A stretch of 64,000 nucleotides of DNA, taken from Pseudomonas simiae. Its GTDB lineage: Bacteria; Pseudomonadota; Gammaproteobacteria; Pseudomonadales; Pseudomonadaceae. The position numbers and the translations under genes were made by a program. Within the stretch, counting starts at the first letter, position 1. The number at the start of each line of letters is the position of its first letter. The notes under the pieces were generated by a model that was not told the origin of the DNA, did not search any database, and worked only from the letters and a program-made list of their open reading frames with translations. The stretch covers positions 62,001 to 126,000 of the forward strand of contig NZ_FOKB01000004.1 of assembly GCF_900111895.1 (NCBI RefSeq), given 5' to 3'. Below are positions 7,368-16,035 of this stretch, in pieces.

Positions 7368-7968
7368 TCAGTTGGTTTGGCCTTTACCGGCTCGGCTTGC
7401 TGCTGTCGGGCTCGCATGCCTGTTAAGCGCCTCGGCTGCCGGTTCAATCGCCTATGGCTTCGGCTTTCGTTACGCCCAGTCCTTGGGCGCGACTGCTTTG
7501 TCAGACCTCAAATCCAAGCACGCAGACCAAGCCCTGGCAGCGGAAAGCGCCAACCGCCTGCAGCTGCTGCAGAAGGTTGCCCGAGCCAACGAAAGCGAGT
7601 CGCTGCTGTTCAACCTGATGGACCAGTACGCCAAAGAGAAACAACTGCTCCAGGAGCGCATCCCCCATGTCACCACCCAATACCGTCCTGCGCCTGGCGC
7701 AGCTGCTCAGCCTATCCCTCGTTGCGTGTTCACTTCTGGCTGGCTGCGCGACTACAACACCGCCCTCGGTGTGCCCGCCCCAGGAGCAGGCGCCACTGCC
7801 ACCCAACCTCCGCAAGCGCCCTGGGCCACCCCCGGCACTGACGCCGAACTATTGGAAAGCGGCGTCACTCCCGCAGACATTCTTGCCCACGCCCAGGACT
7901 ACGGCGTGTGGGCCCGCAACAACCTTGCCCAACTCAACGGCTTGCTGGATCTACAAAAAAAGGACTGA
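7354..7968 (+). CDS. Rz-like inner-membrane spanin subunit
   Basis: A 204-residue protein with one N-terminal transmembrane helix (about 10-35, ARLAAVGLACLLSASAAGSI). A charged helical segment (about 45-110) is followed by a proline/alanine-rich linker. The last 60 residues read as a DUF2514/Rz-like C-terminus (GVTPADILAHAQDYG). With the nested Rz1 it would bridge inner and outer membranes and fuse them in the last step of lysis. The start at 7354 is preceded by GGAGG; the frame is open further upstream but overlaps the preceding ORF. Confidence 0.8.
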   Translation: MGALDQLVWPLPARLAAVGLACLLSASAAGSIAYGFGFRYAQSLGATALSDLKSKHADQALAAESANRLQLLQKVARANESESLLFNLMDQYAKEKQLLQERIPHVTTQYRPAPGAAAQPIPRCVFTSGWLRDYNTALGVPAPGAGATATQPPQAPWATPGTDAELLESGVTPADILAHAQDYGVWARNNLAQLNGLLDLQKKD

Positions 7969-7984
7969 CGCTCTATGGATGTAG
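7667..7984 (+). CDS. Rz1-like outer-membrane spanin lipoprotein, nested in Rz
   Basis: A 105-residue frame inside and just past the Rz gene, in another frame. It has a lipoprotein signal: LLSLSLVACSLLAGC with lipobox LAGC at about residue 27. A proline-rich region follows (TTPPSVCPPQEQAPLPP). The nested position and lipobox are the classic Rz/Rz1 arrangement. The tail beyond about residue 70 is less typical and may simply reflect the overlap. Confidence 0.78.
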   Translation: MSPPNTVLRLAQLLSLSLVACSLLAGCATTTPPSVCPPQEQAPLPPNLRKRPGPPPALTPNYWKAASLPQTFLPTPRTTACGPATTLPNSTACWIYKKRTDALWM

Positions 7985-8193
7985 CCGAACACGCTACAGA
8001 GCAGGACGACGATGAGTCGGAAGCACGGATCTACACCCAAGGACTGCAACGGCGATCTGGCCGCTCAGCCTACCGCTGTGATGCGTGCGGCGACGCGATC
8101 CCGGAGGATCGCCGCCAGAACGAACCAGGCACCGAACACTGCAGCGACTGTGAAGACGCTTTACAACACATGAATAGACGGGGTTTTCGATGA
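7975..8193 (+). CDS. TraR/DksA-type zinc-finger protein
   Basis: A 72-residue protein with a C4 zinc finger: CDACGDAIPEDRR (about residue 35) and CSDC (about residue 56). This is the pattern of small TraR/DksA/DUF-type phage proteins found between lysis and packaging genes in Mu-like phages. Such proteins may bind RNA polymerase, but that is not shown here. It overlaps Rz1 upstream and the DUF2730 gene downstream. Confidence 0.8.
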   Translation: MDVAEHATEQDDDESEARIYTQGLQRRSGRSAYRCDACGDAIPEDRRQNEPGTEHCSDCEDALQHMNRRGFR

Positions 8194-8495
8194 ACCTGGA
8201 ACAACTGAACTTCAGCTTCACCGCCATGCAGTGGGTCGTGCTCACAGTGATCGGCATCTACACCTGGTTCACCAATAGACAGGCAGCCAGCGCTCAGGAA
8301 TTGCTGGAACTGCGCACTCGCATTGTCGCCCTGGAAGAACACGTGCGGCACTTACCCGACCAAACCGCCGTCACCGATCTGCTGGGTGACATGAAAGCGG
8401 TTCGCGCCGAACTGACGGGGGTCAAGGATGCCCTGGGCCCTTTGGCCCGCTCGCTGGACCGAATCAATGACTACCTGCTGAGAGAAAAGACATGA
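8190..8495 (+). CDS. DUF2730 family protein (Mu gp25-like)
   Basis: A 101-residue protein with one N-terminal membrane helix (about 13-30, MQWVVLTVIGIYTWF) and a long heptad-rich coiled coil (about 35-95, ELRTRIVALEEHVRHL). Size, topology and place directly before the gp26- and gp27-like genes match Mu gp25. The function in Mu is not established. It overlaps both neighbours by 4 bp. Confidence 0.8.
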   Translation: MNLEQLNFSFTAMQWVVLTVIGIYTWFTNRQAASAQELLELRTRIVALEEHVRHLPDQTAVTDLLGDMKAVRAELTGVKDALGPLARSLDRINDYLLREKT

Positions 8496-8785
8496 CCCCA
8501 TACTCCGACTTCATCCGTCAGGATGTCCGCTTAGTGTTGTTGCGCTTGCTCGTCGAGATGACGGCGTACCGTGCGAACAGCTCCGTACTGACCATGGCAC
8601 TGGATAGCTATGGGCACTCTCTCAGCCGCGACCAGGTCAAAACGGAGCTGCATTGGTTGGCCGAGCAAAGTGCGTTGACCGTCGCCGATGTTGGCCCGGT
8701 GTTGGTGGCCACGCTCACTGAGCGTGGTCAGGACATTGCTGCTGGGCGTGCTCGCGTTCCTGGTATCAAACGGCCGGGGGCATAA
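8492..8785 (+). CDS. Mu gp26-like protein with winged-helix features
   Basis: A 97-residue protein: IRQDVRLVLLRLLVEM, then SSVLTMALDSYGHSLSRDQVKTELHWL, resembling a winged helix. This family, sometimes annotated ArsR-like, occupies the gp26 slot between DUF2730 and DUF3486 in Mu-like phages. A role in packaging is possible but not known. It overlaps the preceding gene by 4 bp. Confidence 0.78.
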   Translation: MTPYSDFIRQDVRLVLLRLLVEMTAYRANSSVLTMALDSYGHSLSRDQVKTELHWLAEQSALTVADVGPVLVATLTERGQDIAAGRARVPGIKRPGA

Positions 8786-8787
8786 CC

Positions 8788-9339
8788 ATGGCGGGCAAGT
8801 CATCGATCAACCGCCTGCCGCCCATGGTCAAGGCGTACATCCAGAAGCTGCTGCGTGAAGATCGCATGACGCTGGATGACATGCTCGCCGATATCCAGGC
8901 GCGCTTCCCCAATGAGAAAGCCCCCAGCCGTAGCGCGTTGGGTCGCTTCAAAATGGGGTTCGATCTGCTGACCGAGAAGGCCCGCCAGCATCGTGAGCAG
9001 GCGGAAGCGTTTGTTGGTGCGTTCGGTGAGGACTCCACCGACAAGACCGGCGCCTTGCTGGTCGAGGCCATTTCAACCCTGGCGTACCAGGCCGCCATGG
9101 GAGCCCACGAAAAAGATGAGGTGACCACCAAGGAAGTGGCCGAGCTGGCACGAGCGGCCAAGAACACCATGCAGGCTCGCACGTTGAGCATGAAGGAGCG
9201 TCAAGCTGCAGAACAGGCCGGACGTGAGCGCCTGCTCCAGGAGCAAGCAGCTGAGCTGGATAGCGCCGTCAAAGCCAAGGGCATGACCGAAGACCAGGCC
9301 ATGTTCTGGCGTCAGAAATTCCTGGGCGTGAAGCAATGA
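8788..9339 (+). CDS. DUF3486 protein, small terminase subunit (Mu gp27-like)
   Basis: A 183-residue protein opening with KSSINRLPPMVKAYIQKLL, typical of DUF3486 (Mu gp27). The N-terminal helix-turn-helix (DDMLADIQARF, SRSALGRFKMGF) would recognise DNA. The C-terminal half is helical and charged. It overlaps the large terminase gene by ATGA, as expected for the small subunit that starts headful packaging. Confidence 0.88.
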   Translation: MAGKSSINRLPPMVKAYIQKLLREDRMTLDDMLADIQARFPNEKAPSRSALGRFKMGFDLLTEKARQHREQAEAFVGAFGEDSTDKTGALLVEAISTLAYQAAMGAHEKDEVTTKEVAELARAAKNTMQARTLSMKERQAAEQAGRERLLQEQAAELDSAVKAKGMTEDQAMFWRQKFLGVKQ

Positions 9340-10940
9340 AACCTTCATCCAGCACGCTGCGTGTCGTCGAGTGGGACGAGCTTCCACCCAGCGTTCGGGA
9401 GATCCCCGAAGGATACAACCCACTCATTGAAGGCATCTTGATGGCCCACCAGTCTGAATGGCTGGGCATCGATGCGCAGATCAAGCTGTGTGAAAAAGGT
9501 CGACGTACCGGCATCACCTTCGCCGAGGCACTGGACTCGGTCATCACCGCCGCCTCCCAAAAGGTCGCGGGCGGCATGGATTGTTTCTACATCGGCGACA
9601 CCAAGGAAAAGGGTCTGGAGTTTATTGGCTACTGCGCCAAGTTCAGCCGAGTGATGGCCGAGGCTCAGGCCTCGGGCGTGAGCGAGATCGAGGAATTTCT
9701 GTTCGACGACCAGGACGAAGCAGGCAATACCCGGCAGATCAACGCGTACCGTATCCGCTACGCGTCAGGTTTCAAGATCGTCGCTTTGTCCAGTAACCCA
9801 GCGGGTGTGCGCGGTCTGCAGGGCAAGGTCATTATCGACGAGGCTGCATTCCACCGTGACGTTTCGGCCGTGCTCGATGCCGCCACGGCGCTGCTGATTT
9901 GGGGTGGCCGGATCGTCATCATCAGTACCCACAACGGCAAGGGTAATGCGTTCAACCAGATGGTTAACGACATCCGGGAGAAACGCTACGGCGACAGCGC
10001 CCGAGTCTACCGGGCCACCTTTGATGATGCTGTAGCCAATGGTTTGTTTGAGCGCGTGTGTTTCATGGCCGGCAAGGTGGCCACGGCTGAAGACAAGGAA
10101 GCCTGGTACAAGAAGATTCGCAACGCCTACGGTCCTCGCAAGGCGCAGATGCGCGAAGAGCTGGATGCCGTTCCTCGTGACGGCAACGGCGTGTGTGTTC
10201 CTGGTGTGTGGATCGAAGACGCCATGCGTCAAGGTCGGACGGTGTTACGTCTTGCGCTGGACGATGACTTTACGCTGCAGTCACTTGCCCGCCGTGAAGC
10301 CTATGTCGAGGACTGGATCGAACGCTATCTCGCGCCACTGGTGCGGGCACTGACGCTCGAGCTGCGGCACTACTTGGGTATGGACTATGCCCGTCACCGG
10401 GACTTCTCGGTCATCTGCCCGATGTCCGTTGACCAGGCTCGCCATCGAGACGTGCCCTTCGTGGTGGAGATGCACAAGGTACCATACCGTCAACAGAAAC
10501 AGATCGTGCTTTACATCCTGCGCCGCCTGCCGCGCTTTGTCGGTGCAGCTTTCGACGCCACCGGCAGCGGTGAAACCCTCGCCGAGGAAATAGCGGATGA
10601 GCTTGGTCATGACCGCATTCAACAAGTGAAGCTCAGCCGCGCATGGTATGGCGCCTGGATGCCAAGGTTTATCCAGCTCTTTGAGGACGGCACGGTCACC
10701 ATCCCTCAGGACGATTCGCTGCAGCAAGATGTTCGCTCAATTGAGATGGTCGAGGGCATTCCCCAAATCGTTAAAGCCCGCTCGCAGGACCTCAAGGATC
10801 CGGACCTCTACCGGCACGGCGACTTCGCGGGTGCTGGCGCATTGGCCAACTTCGCCACCTTGGAAAGCGACGCAGGACCAGTCTCCGTTAAATCCCGCCG
10901 CCCACGTCAGGGCGCCCGTATGACTCAGGGGTACGCATGA
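9336..10940 (+). CDS. Terminase large subunit (Mu gp28-like)
   Basis: A 534-residue packaging motor and nuclease. The N-terminal ATPase domain shows a degenerate P-loop region (KGRRTGITFAEA, about residues 52-63) and Walker B VIIDEAAF at about 165-172. It continues with a TTHNGKG-like coupling motif (ISTHNGKGN). The C-terminal nuclease domain begins near GMDYARHRD (about 347) and includes FDATGSGE (about 407). Length is normal for the family. It packages phage DNA from the transposed copies in the host chromosome. Confidence 0.92.
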   Translation: MKPSSSTLRVVEWDELPPSVREIPEGYNPLIEGILMAHQSEWLGIDAQIKLCEKGRRTGITFAEALDSVITAASQKVAGGMDCFYIGDTKEKGLEFIGYCAKFSRVMAEAQASGVSEIEEFLFDDQDEAGNTRQINAYRIRYASGFKIVALSSNPAGVRGLQGKVIIDEAAFHRDVSAVLDAATALLIWGGRIVIISTHNGKGNAFNQMVNDIREKRYGDSARVYRATFDDAVANGLFERVCFMAGKVATAEDKEAWYKKIRNAYGPRKAQMREELDAVPRDGNGVCVPGVWIEDAMRQGRTVLRLALDDDFTLQSLARREAYVEDWIERYLAPLVRALTLELRHYLGMDYARHRDFSVICPMSVDQARHRDVPFVVEMHKVPYRQQKQIVLYILRRLPRFVGAAFDATGSGETLAEEIADELGHDRIQQVKLSRAWYGAWMPRFIQLFEDGTVTIPQDDSLQQDVRSIEMVEGIPQIVKARSQDLKDPDLYRHGDFAGAGALANFATLESDAGPVSVKSRRPRQGARMTQGYA

Positions 10941-12433
10941 AAAACAAGGGTGTGTGGGTTAGCCCCACCGAGTTCGTCAACTTCGCCGAGCCGAAGCGTG
11001 ACAAGGGGTTGACCGATCATATCGCCAGCCGTGCCCGCAGCTTTGACGCTCAGGCGCTCGGCATGTACCTGCCGAACCCCGACCCGATCCTCAAGGCCCA
11101 GGGCAAGGACATCACGGTCTACCGCGACCTGCGCAGCTCCGCTCTGGTCGGAGGCAACATCCGTCGTCGCAAGTCGTCGGTGCTCGCCCTGGAGCGGGAT
11201 CTGAAGCGGGGCGATGCACCTGTTCGGGTGGAGCGCTTTATTCGGGATTGGCTGGCTGACCTCGATCTTGATCGAATCATTCGCGAGATGCTGGATGCGC
11301 CGTTGTTCGGGTTTCAGCCCATCGAATTGATGTGGCGACCTGTTGGGCTCAACCTTGTTCCTGAGGATCTGGTAGGCAAACCCGCTGAGTGGTTCCTGTA
11401 TGACCAGGACAACAATCTGCGCTTTCGTGCCCGCGACGCGGGCTTGACCGGTGAACTGTGCAATCCGAAACGCTTTGTAGTAGCCCGTCAGGACGCGACC
11501 TACAACAATCCATATGGCTTTGCTGACCTTTCGATGTGCTTCTGGCCCGTGATCTTTATGAAAGGCGGGCTGAAGTTCTGGGTTCAGTTCACCGAGAAAT
11601 ACGGCTCGCCCTGGGTAATCGGCAAACACCCGCGTGGGGCTAGTACGGGGGAAACCGACCTGCTGCTCGACAGCCTGGAGGCAATGGTCCAGGACGCAGT
11701 AGCAGCCATCCCTAATGACTCCAGCGTTGACATAGTCGAGGCCGCTGGCAAGGCTGGCAGCGCCGAGGTTTACCGTGAACTGTTGGTCTATTGCCGCAGT
11801 GAAATCAACGTGGGCCTCTTGGGACAAAACCAAACCACCGAGTCCAACAGCAATCGGGCCAGCGCAACAGCGGGCCTGGAGGTACTCAAAGATATTCGCG
11901 ATGGCGACAAAGGCATTGTTGCCGCGACCATGAACGCGGTCATTCGCCGGGTCGTGGATCTGAACTTCGGTGAGCACGTTGATGCACCGGTGTATGAGCT
12001 GTGGGAACAGGAAGAGATCGACAAGACCCAGGCCGACCGCGACAAAGCGCTGACAGAGTCAGGGGTAAAGTTCACACCGCAGTACTGGAAGCGCACCTAC
12101 AACCTGCAGGACGGTGACCTGGATGAGACGGCAGCACCGGCTCAATCATCGGAGTTTGCTGAGTCCACGTTGAAACCCATCCTCGACCAGGTGGCGCTCG
12201 ACCAGGTCATCAACAATCTGCCTGCAGAGCTGCTCCAGAATCAGAGCGAACAGATCATCGCTCCAGTGATCGAGGCGCTATTGCGAGCGCGCTCCGATAC
12301 TGAAGCACTCGGTCTGTTGGCGGAGGCTTTCCCGCAGATGGATGACCAGGCACTTCAAGAAAACCTCACACGCCTGCTGTTTGTGGCCAACGTCTGGGGC
12401 CGTTTGAATGCCAGCGCGGATCGGGTGGACTGA
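10937..12433 (+). CDS. DUF935 portal protein (Mu gp29-like)
   Basis: A 498-residue protein with DUF935 signatures: VYRDLRSSALVGGNIRRRKS near residue 60, DAPLFGFQPIELMW near 115, and KYGSPWVIGKHP near 220. It forms the dodecameric portal through which DNA enters the head. ATGA overlap with the terminase gene and adjacency to the F-like gene follow Mu order. Length is typical. Confidence 0.92.
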   Translation: MKNKGVWVSPTEFVNFAEPKRDKGLTDHIASRARSFDAQALGMYLPNPDPILKAQGKDITVYRDLRSSALVGGNIRRRKSSVLALERDLKRGDAPVRVERFIRDWLADLDLDRIIREMLDAPLFGFQPIELMWRPVGLNLVPEDLVGKPAEWFLYDQDNNLRFRARDAGLTGELCNPKRFVVARQDATYNNPYGFADLSMCFWPVIFMKGGLKFWVQFTEKYGSPWVIGKHPRGASTGETDLLLDSLEAMVQDAVAAIPNDSSVDIVEAAGKAGSAEVYRELLVYCRSEINVGLLGQNQTTESNSNRASATAGLEVLKDIRDGDKGIVAATMNAVIRRVVDLNFGEHVDAPVYELWEQEEIDKTQADRDKALTESGVKFTPQYWKRTYNLQDGDLDETAAPAQSSEFAESTLKPILDQVALDQVINNLPAELLQNQSEQIIAPVIEALLRARSDTEALGLLAEAFPQMDDQALQENLTRLLFVANVWGRLNASADRVD

Positions 12434-13263
12434 TGGATATCACCACGAAAACCCCAAATCCAGCCGACCTCAAGGCCATCTTCGGCCTTGAGCCGGAAAA
12501 CGCCGTGGCCTATCTGAAGTCCAAAGGCTACGCGATCACCTGGAACTGGCAGGAAATGCTCGACCAGGCGCATGACCAATCCTTCACAGTGGCCAAAGCC
12601 ATGCGCCTTGATCTGCTCTCGGACATTCGTGGCGCGCTGGAGACTGCGCTGCAGGATGGGCAAACACTCAAACAGTTCATCGCTGTCCTGCAACCGACGC
12701 TGGAAAGCCAAGGTTGGTGGGGGCAACAGGTGATTGTCGATAGTCAGGGCGTAGGCGAACTGGTGCAGCTCGGCAGTCCGCGTCGGCTCAAGACGATCTA
12801 TCAGACCAATCTGCAGAGTGCCTACATGGCTGGCCGTAAAGCCAGCATGGAGGAAACCACTGACACCCATCCATACTGGATGTACATCGCCATCCTGGAC
12901 GGCAAGACCCGGCCAAGCCATCGGGCGCTGCACGGTCAGGTGTTTCGTCATGATGATCCGATCTGGGCAGCAATCTTCCCACCCAATGGGTTCAACTGCC
13001 GCTGCCGTGTTGTCGCCTTGAGCGAGGCTGCAGTGAAACGCCGGGGGCTGAAGATCGTGTCGAGCGAAGGTCGTATGTTCACCGAGACCGTCGAGACCGG
13101 CACCGACAAACGGACAGGCGAGATCAGAACTGCGCCCGTCACTGGTATCCGAACCACTGACAAGGCGGGCAAGCCGGTAACATTCCGCACCGATCCTGGG
13201 TTCAACCACGCACCAGGTACAGGCCTTGCTGACATGCTGAAGCGCAAACAAACGGCTGCGTAG
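12433..13263 (+). CDS. Phage head morphogenesis protein (Mu gp30/F-like)
   Basis: A 276-residue protein of the SPP1 gp7/Mu F family. It has TIYQTNLQSAYMAGR near residue 115, HPYWMYIAILDGKTRPSH near 145 and the hallmark PPNGFNCRCRV near 180. It is a minor head protein carried with the portal. It is shorter than Mu gp30 (about 430 residues) and ends soon after the conserved block, which is common in this branch. Overlaps the portal stop by 1 bp. Confidence 0.9.
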   Translation: MDITTKTPNPADLKAIFGLEPENAVAYLKSKGYAITWNWQEMLDQAHDQSFTVAKAMRLDLLSDIRGALETALQDGQTLKQFIAVLQPTLESQGWWGQQVIVDSQGVGELVQLGSPRRLKTIYQTNLQSAYMAGRKASMEETTDTHPYWMYIAILDGKTRPSHRALHGQVFRHDDPIWAAIFPPNGFNCRCRVVALSEAAVKRRGLKIVSSEGRMFTETVETGTDKRTGEIRTAPVTGIRTTDKAGKPVTFRTDPGFNHAPGTGLADMLKRKQTAA

Positions 13264-13273
13264 GAGAGCTGAA

Positions 13274-13750
13274 ATGATCACCGTTGAACTGGATCACGAA
13301 CGTTTGCAAAACGCCCTGCGTCGAGTGGAGTGGGCCGTAGGAGATGTCGCGCCCTTGATGCGTGGTATCGCTGCTGAGCTGGCCAGTCAGACCGAAGAGA
13401 ACTTTGAAGAAGAAGGTCGGCCTGACTGGAAAGACCTTTCAGATACCACCACTGAGCGTCGAGCAAAGAAAGGCAATTGGCCGGGGCAGATTCTGCAGAT
13501 CAGTTCGGCGGGCTTGGCGGCATCGGTCACCAGCCATTCGGATGACAGCTCTGCACTGGTTGGTAGTAATAAACCCTACGCCGCCATGATGCACTTCGGG
13601 GGGAAGAAGTCAGACTTCCCTCATCTGTGGGGTGATATTCCAGGGCGACCTTTCCTGCCAATGGATGTCGAGGGCCAGCTGCAGCCTGAAGCAGAAGAAG
13701 CAATCCTTGAACTGGCGATGCATCACATCGAAAAGGCCGCTCGCCTGTAA
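13274..13750 (+). CDS. Phage virion morphogenesis protein (Mu gpG / tail_S family)
   Basis: A 158-residue protein with the family pattern FEEEGRPDWKDLSDTTTERR, followed by YAAMMHFGGKKSDFPHLWG and IPGRPFLPMD. The family contains Mu gpG and P2 gpS and acts in late virion or tail completion. It closes the packaging block, and a gap of 235 bp with a hairpin and the second late motif follows. Confidence 0.88.
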   Translation: MITVELDHERLQNALRRVEWAVGDVAPLMRGIAAELASQTEENFEEEGRPDWKDLSDTTTERRAKKGNWPGQILQISSAGLAASVTSHSDDSSALVGSNKPYAAMMHFGGKKSDFPHLWGDIPGRPFLPMDVEGQLQPEAEEAILELAMHHIEKAARL

Positions 13751-13839
13751 GCCCCTCAGAGGCGCTTACAGCTACGCATAGCTCCGGTTCATCGAATCAC
13801 CCACTCCAAAAACGCCGTAAACGCTTTATAAAGCCAGCC

Positions 13840-13864
13840 CGCGCAACTATCGAACCGTTGCGCG
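13840..13864. terminator. Hairpin between gpG-like gene and capsid block
   Basis: CGCGCAAC and GTTGCGCG form a perfect 8-bp stem with a 9-base loop. No U-run follows, so it is at best a weak terminator or a stable RNA structure. It lies 90 bp after the gpG-like gene and 43 bp before the second late motif. Confidence 0.4.
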
Positions 13865-13906
13865 GATGCATCTTGCAGCGCCATCGCCCAAAGTCCTTTA
13901 AGCAAC

Positions 13907-13928
13907 TCTTTAAACTCGATTAAAAGTC
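13907..13928 (+). promoter_or_regulatory. Late-block motif, copy 2 (before protease/capsid genes)
   Basis: Contains CTTTAAACTCGATTAAAAG, differing from copies 1 and 3 only in the two central bases. It is followed by a small hairpin (GGGCCA, 5-nt loop, TGGCCC at about 13931-13947). It lies 58 bp before the ATG of the protease gene. The same motif before four separate blocks suggests a shared late regulator. Confidence 0.65.
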
Positions 13929-13985
13929 ATGGGCCATTGATTGGCCCAGGCTGTGCGTATCACCTTCAAACGAAGCGCACATCCC

Positions 13986-15092
13986 ATGAAGCCTCTTCAC
14001 ATTTTCAAGCCAGGTACGCACGTCACCATGAGTGGCGCCAGTATCACGTTCGGTGAGTCCGATTTGGCAGCCACCGTGCGCGCCTACGATCCAACCTTGC
14101 ACGAAGCGCCTCTGGTTATCGGCCATCCTAAACACGATGCACCCGCCGCTGGCTGGGTCAAATCCATCTCAGCCGCTGCTGAAGGGCTGATCGCCGTTCC
14201 GCACGAAGTCGATGTGGCATTCGCGGAACTGGTCGCAAAAAAAAGCTTCAAGAAAATCTCCGCCTCGTTCTACCACCCTGATGCCGCCAACAACCCGGTA
14301 CCGGGCGTGTACTACCTGCGCCATGTGGGCTTCCTCGGTGCGCAACCACCATCAGTGAAAGGCCTGCGCCCCATCGAGCTGGCAGAGGACGAGGAAGGCA
14401 TCATCGAGTTTGGTGATTTCGGCGACAGCATTACGGCTGGCGTCTTCCGCCGCTTGCGTGAATGGCTCATTGGCCAGTTCGGTCAGGAAGCGGCTGACCA
14501 GGTAGTGCCCGGTTGGGACGTGGACAACCTTGCAGCTGAAGCACTTCGTGACGATGTCCGTCCCTCATTCACCGAACCCACTCAATCCCACAACACCACC
14601 ATCGAGGAACACACCGTGAGCCCAGCGGAACAAGCCGCCCTGGAGGCGGAAAACAAGCGCCTCAAAACCCAACTCGAACAACATCAGACTGACCAGCGGC
14701 AGGCTGCTGCCGATGAACGTCATACCAAAAACCTGGCTTTTGCTGAGGAACTGGTCGGTTCGGGCAAGCTGCTGCCCAAACACACTGCCGCACTGATTGC
14801 TGCCCTGGACTTCGCCGAGGCTGGCGATGAGCCGTTGGAATTCGGTGAAGGCAAAGAGCGTAAGCCGGTGATCGAGGGGCTCAAGGCGATTTTCGACGAC
14901 CTGCCGGCACAGATCGACTTTGCCGAGCAGGCAAGCAAAGACCGTCAAGGCGCCAGCAGCATCAGCGTCGATCTGGAGTTCGCTGAGAAGAACACTGACC
15001 CGGATCGCTTGAGCCTGCACAACCGTGCCAGTGCTCTGGCAGCCGACAAAAATATTCCCTACGAGTCGGCGGTTCGCCAGCTCATCAAGTAA
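13986..15092 (+). CDS. Head maturation protease with scaffold domain (Mu gpI-like)
   Basis: A 368-residue protein. The N-terminal part (about 1-150) matches the Mu gpI protease family: APLVIGHPKHDAPAAGWVK and KSFKKISASFYHP, with GFLGAQPPSVKGL. The C-terminal part (from about 210) is a charged helical scaffold region (EQAALEAENKRLKTQLEQH). I chose the ATG at 13986; the frame is also open to a TTG at 13941, but that lies close to the late motif. The catalytic serine is not obvious to me. It would trim capsid components during head assembly. Confidence 0.87.
   Translation: MKPLHIFKPGTHVTMSGASITFGESDLAATVRAYDPTLHEAPLVIGHPKHDAPAAGWVKSISAAAEGLIAVPHEVDVAFAELVAKKSFKKISASFYHPDAANNPVPGVYYLRHVGFLGAQPPSVKGLRPIELAEDEEGIIEFGDFGDSITAGVFRRLREWLIGQFGQEAADQVVPGWDVDNLAAEALRDDVRPSFTEPTQSHNTTIEEHTVSPAEQAALEAENKRLKTQLEQHQTDQRQAAADERHTKNLAFAEELVGSGKLLPKHTAALIAALDFAEAGDEPLEFGEGKERKPVIEGLKAIFDDLPAQIDFAEQASKDRQGASSISVDLEFAEKNTDPDRLSLHNRASALAADKNIPYESAVRQLIK
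14616..15092 (+). CDS. Nested in-frame scaffold protein (Mu gpZ-like)
   Basis: An in-frame GTG at 14616 follows GAGGA with a spacing of six bases, inside the protease gene. It would yield a 158-residue protein consisting only of the helical scaffold part, starting SPAEQAALEAENKRLK. In Mu the scaffold gpZ is made this way from the 3' part of gene I. The ribosome site and frame are seen directly; use of the start is inferred by analogy. Confidence 0.6.
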   Translation: MSPAEQAALEAENKRLKTQLEQHQTDQRQAAADERHTKNLAFAEELVGSGKLLPKHTAALIAALDFAEAGDEPLEFGEGKERKPVIEGLKAIFDDLPAQIDFAEQASKDRQGASSISVDLEFAEKNTDPDRLSLHNRASALAADKNIPYESAVRQLIK

Positions 15093-15104
15093 CAAGGAGT
15101 CATC

Positions 15105-16028
15105 ATGGCTGACCGTTTGAGCAAACTGCGGATCGTTGACCCGGTCCTCACCAACCTGGCGCGGGGCTATCGCAACGCCCAGTACATTGGTGAGGGGCTG
15201 TTTCCCATCGCGCTGATGGACAAAGAAGCCGGGGTTGTCCCGCTGTTCGGTAAGGAAGCTTTCGAGGTCTACGATACCGAGCGGGCTATCCGTGCCCAAT
15301 CCAACATCATGACTCCGGACGATGTGGATGGCCTGGACGTGGTGCTGCGCGAACATGACCTCGCTTATCCCGTGGATTACCGCGAGAAGAATGAATCCAT
15401 GTTCGACGCCGAAGCTCGTGCCTCGCGTCGCGTCGTCAATGCCATTGATCTGCGCCGCGAAGTGGCCTGCGCCAAGCTGGCACAAAACCCTGGCACCTTT
15501 CAGCCAGGCGCCAAGGTCACACTGGCTGGCTCCAGCCAGTGGAGCAATGGTGGTGGTGATCCCATCGCAGTGGTTGAGCAAGGCAAGGAAGTGGTCCGCA
15601 GCCGAATCGGCATTCGCCCCAACACCATGACCATGGGCGCCTCGGTGTATCAATCGCTGAAGTTCCACCCGAAGCTGCAGGAAGCCCTGGGTTCCACCGA
15701 GCGCAAGCTGATCACCGTTGAACACCTCAAGGCGCTCTTCGGCATCGAGAACGTACTGATCGGCGAGTCCTTGGCCGGGTCGGTCAATACCTCCGATATC
15801 TGGAGCGACAACCTGACCCTGGCTTATGTCGCCAAGCCTGCAGCTGGCGCCCAGGCTGATCATGACGAACCGAGCTTCGGCTACACCCTGCGTCGTAAGG
15901 GCATGCCTGAAATCGATACCTATGACGGTTCGGGCGGCAAGGTGCGTTTCGTTCGTAACACTGACATCTATAAGCCCGTGGTCGTGGGCTCGGATGCTGG
16001 TTACCTGATCTCCGACATCAACGGCTGA
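15105..16028 (+). CDS. Major capsid protein
   Basis: A 307-residue protein in the Mu gpT slot, directly after the protease/scaffold gene. Features include QYIGEGLFPIALMDKEAGVV near residue 25 and NTMTMGASVYQSLKFHPKLQ near 175. The sequence looks closer to the HK97-fold capsid proteins of BcepMu/B3-type phages than to Mu gpT itself. The C-terminus ends DAGYLISDI. A good AAGGAG lies 7 bp before the ATG, fitting high expression. Confidence 0.88.
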   Translation: MADRLSKLRIVDPVLTNLARGYRNAQYIGEGLFPIALMDKEAGVVPLFGKEAFEVYDTERAIRAQSNIMTPDDVDGLDVVLREHDLAYPVDYREKNESMFDAEARASRRVVNAIDLRREVACAKLAQNPGTFQPGAKVTLAGSSQWSNGGGDPIAVVEQGKEVVRSRIGIRPNTMTMGASVYQSLKFHPKLQEALGSTERKLITVEHLKALFGIENVLIGESLAGSVNTSDIWSDNLTLAYVAKPAAGAQADHDEPSFGYTLRRKGMPEIDTYDGSGGKVRFVRNTDIYKPVVVGSDAGYLISDING

Positions 16029-16035
16029 GGTTCCC

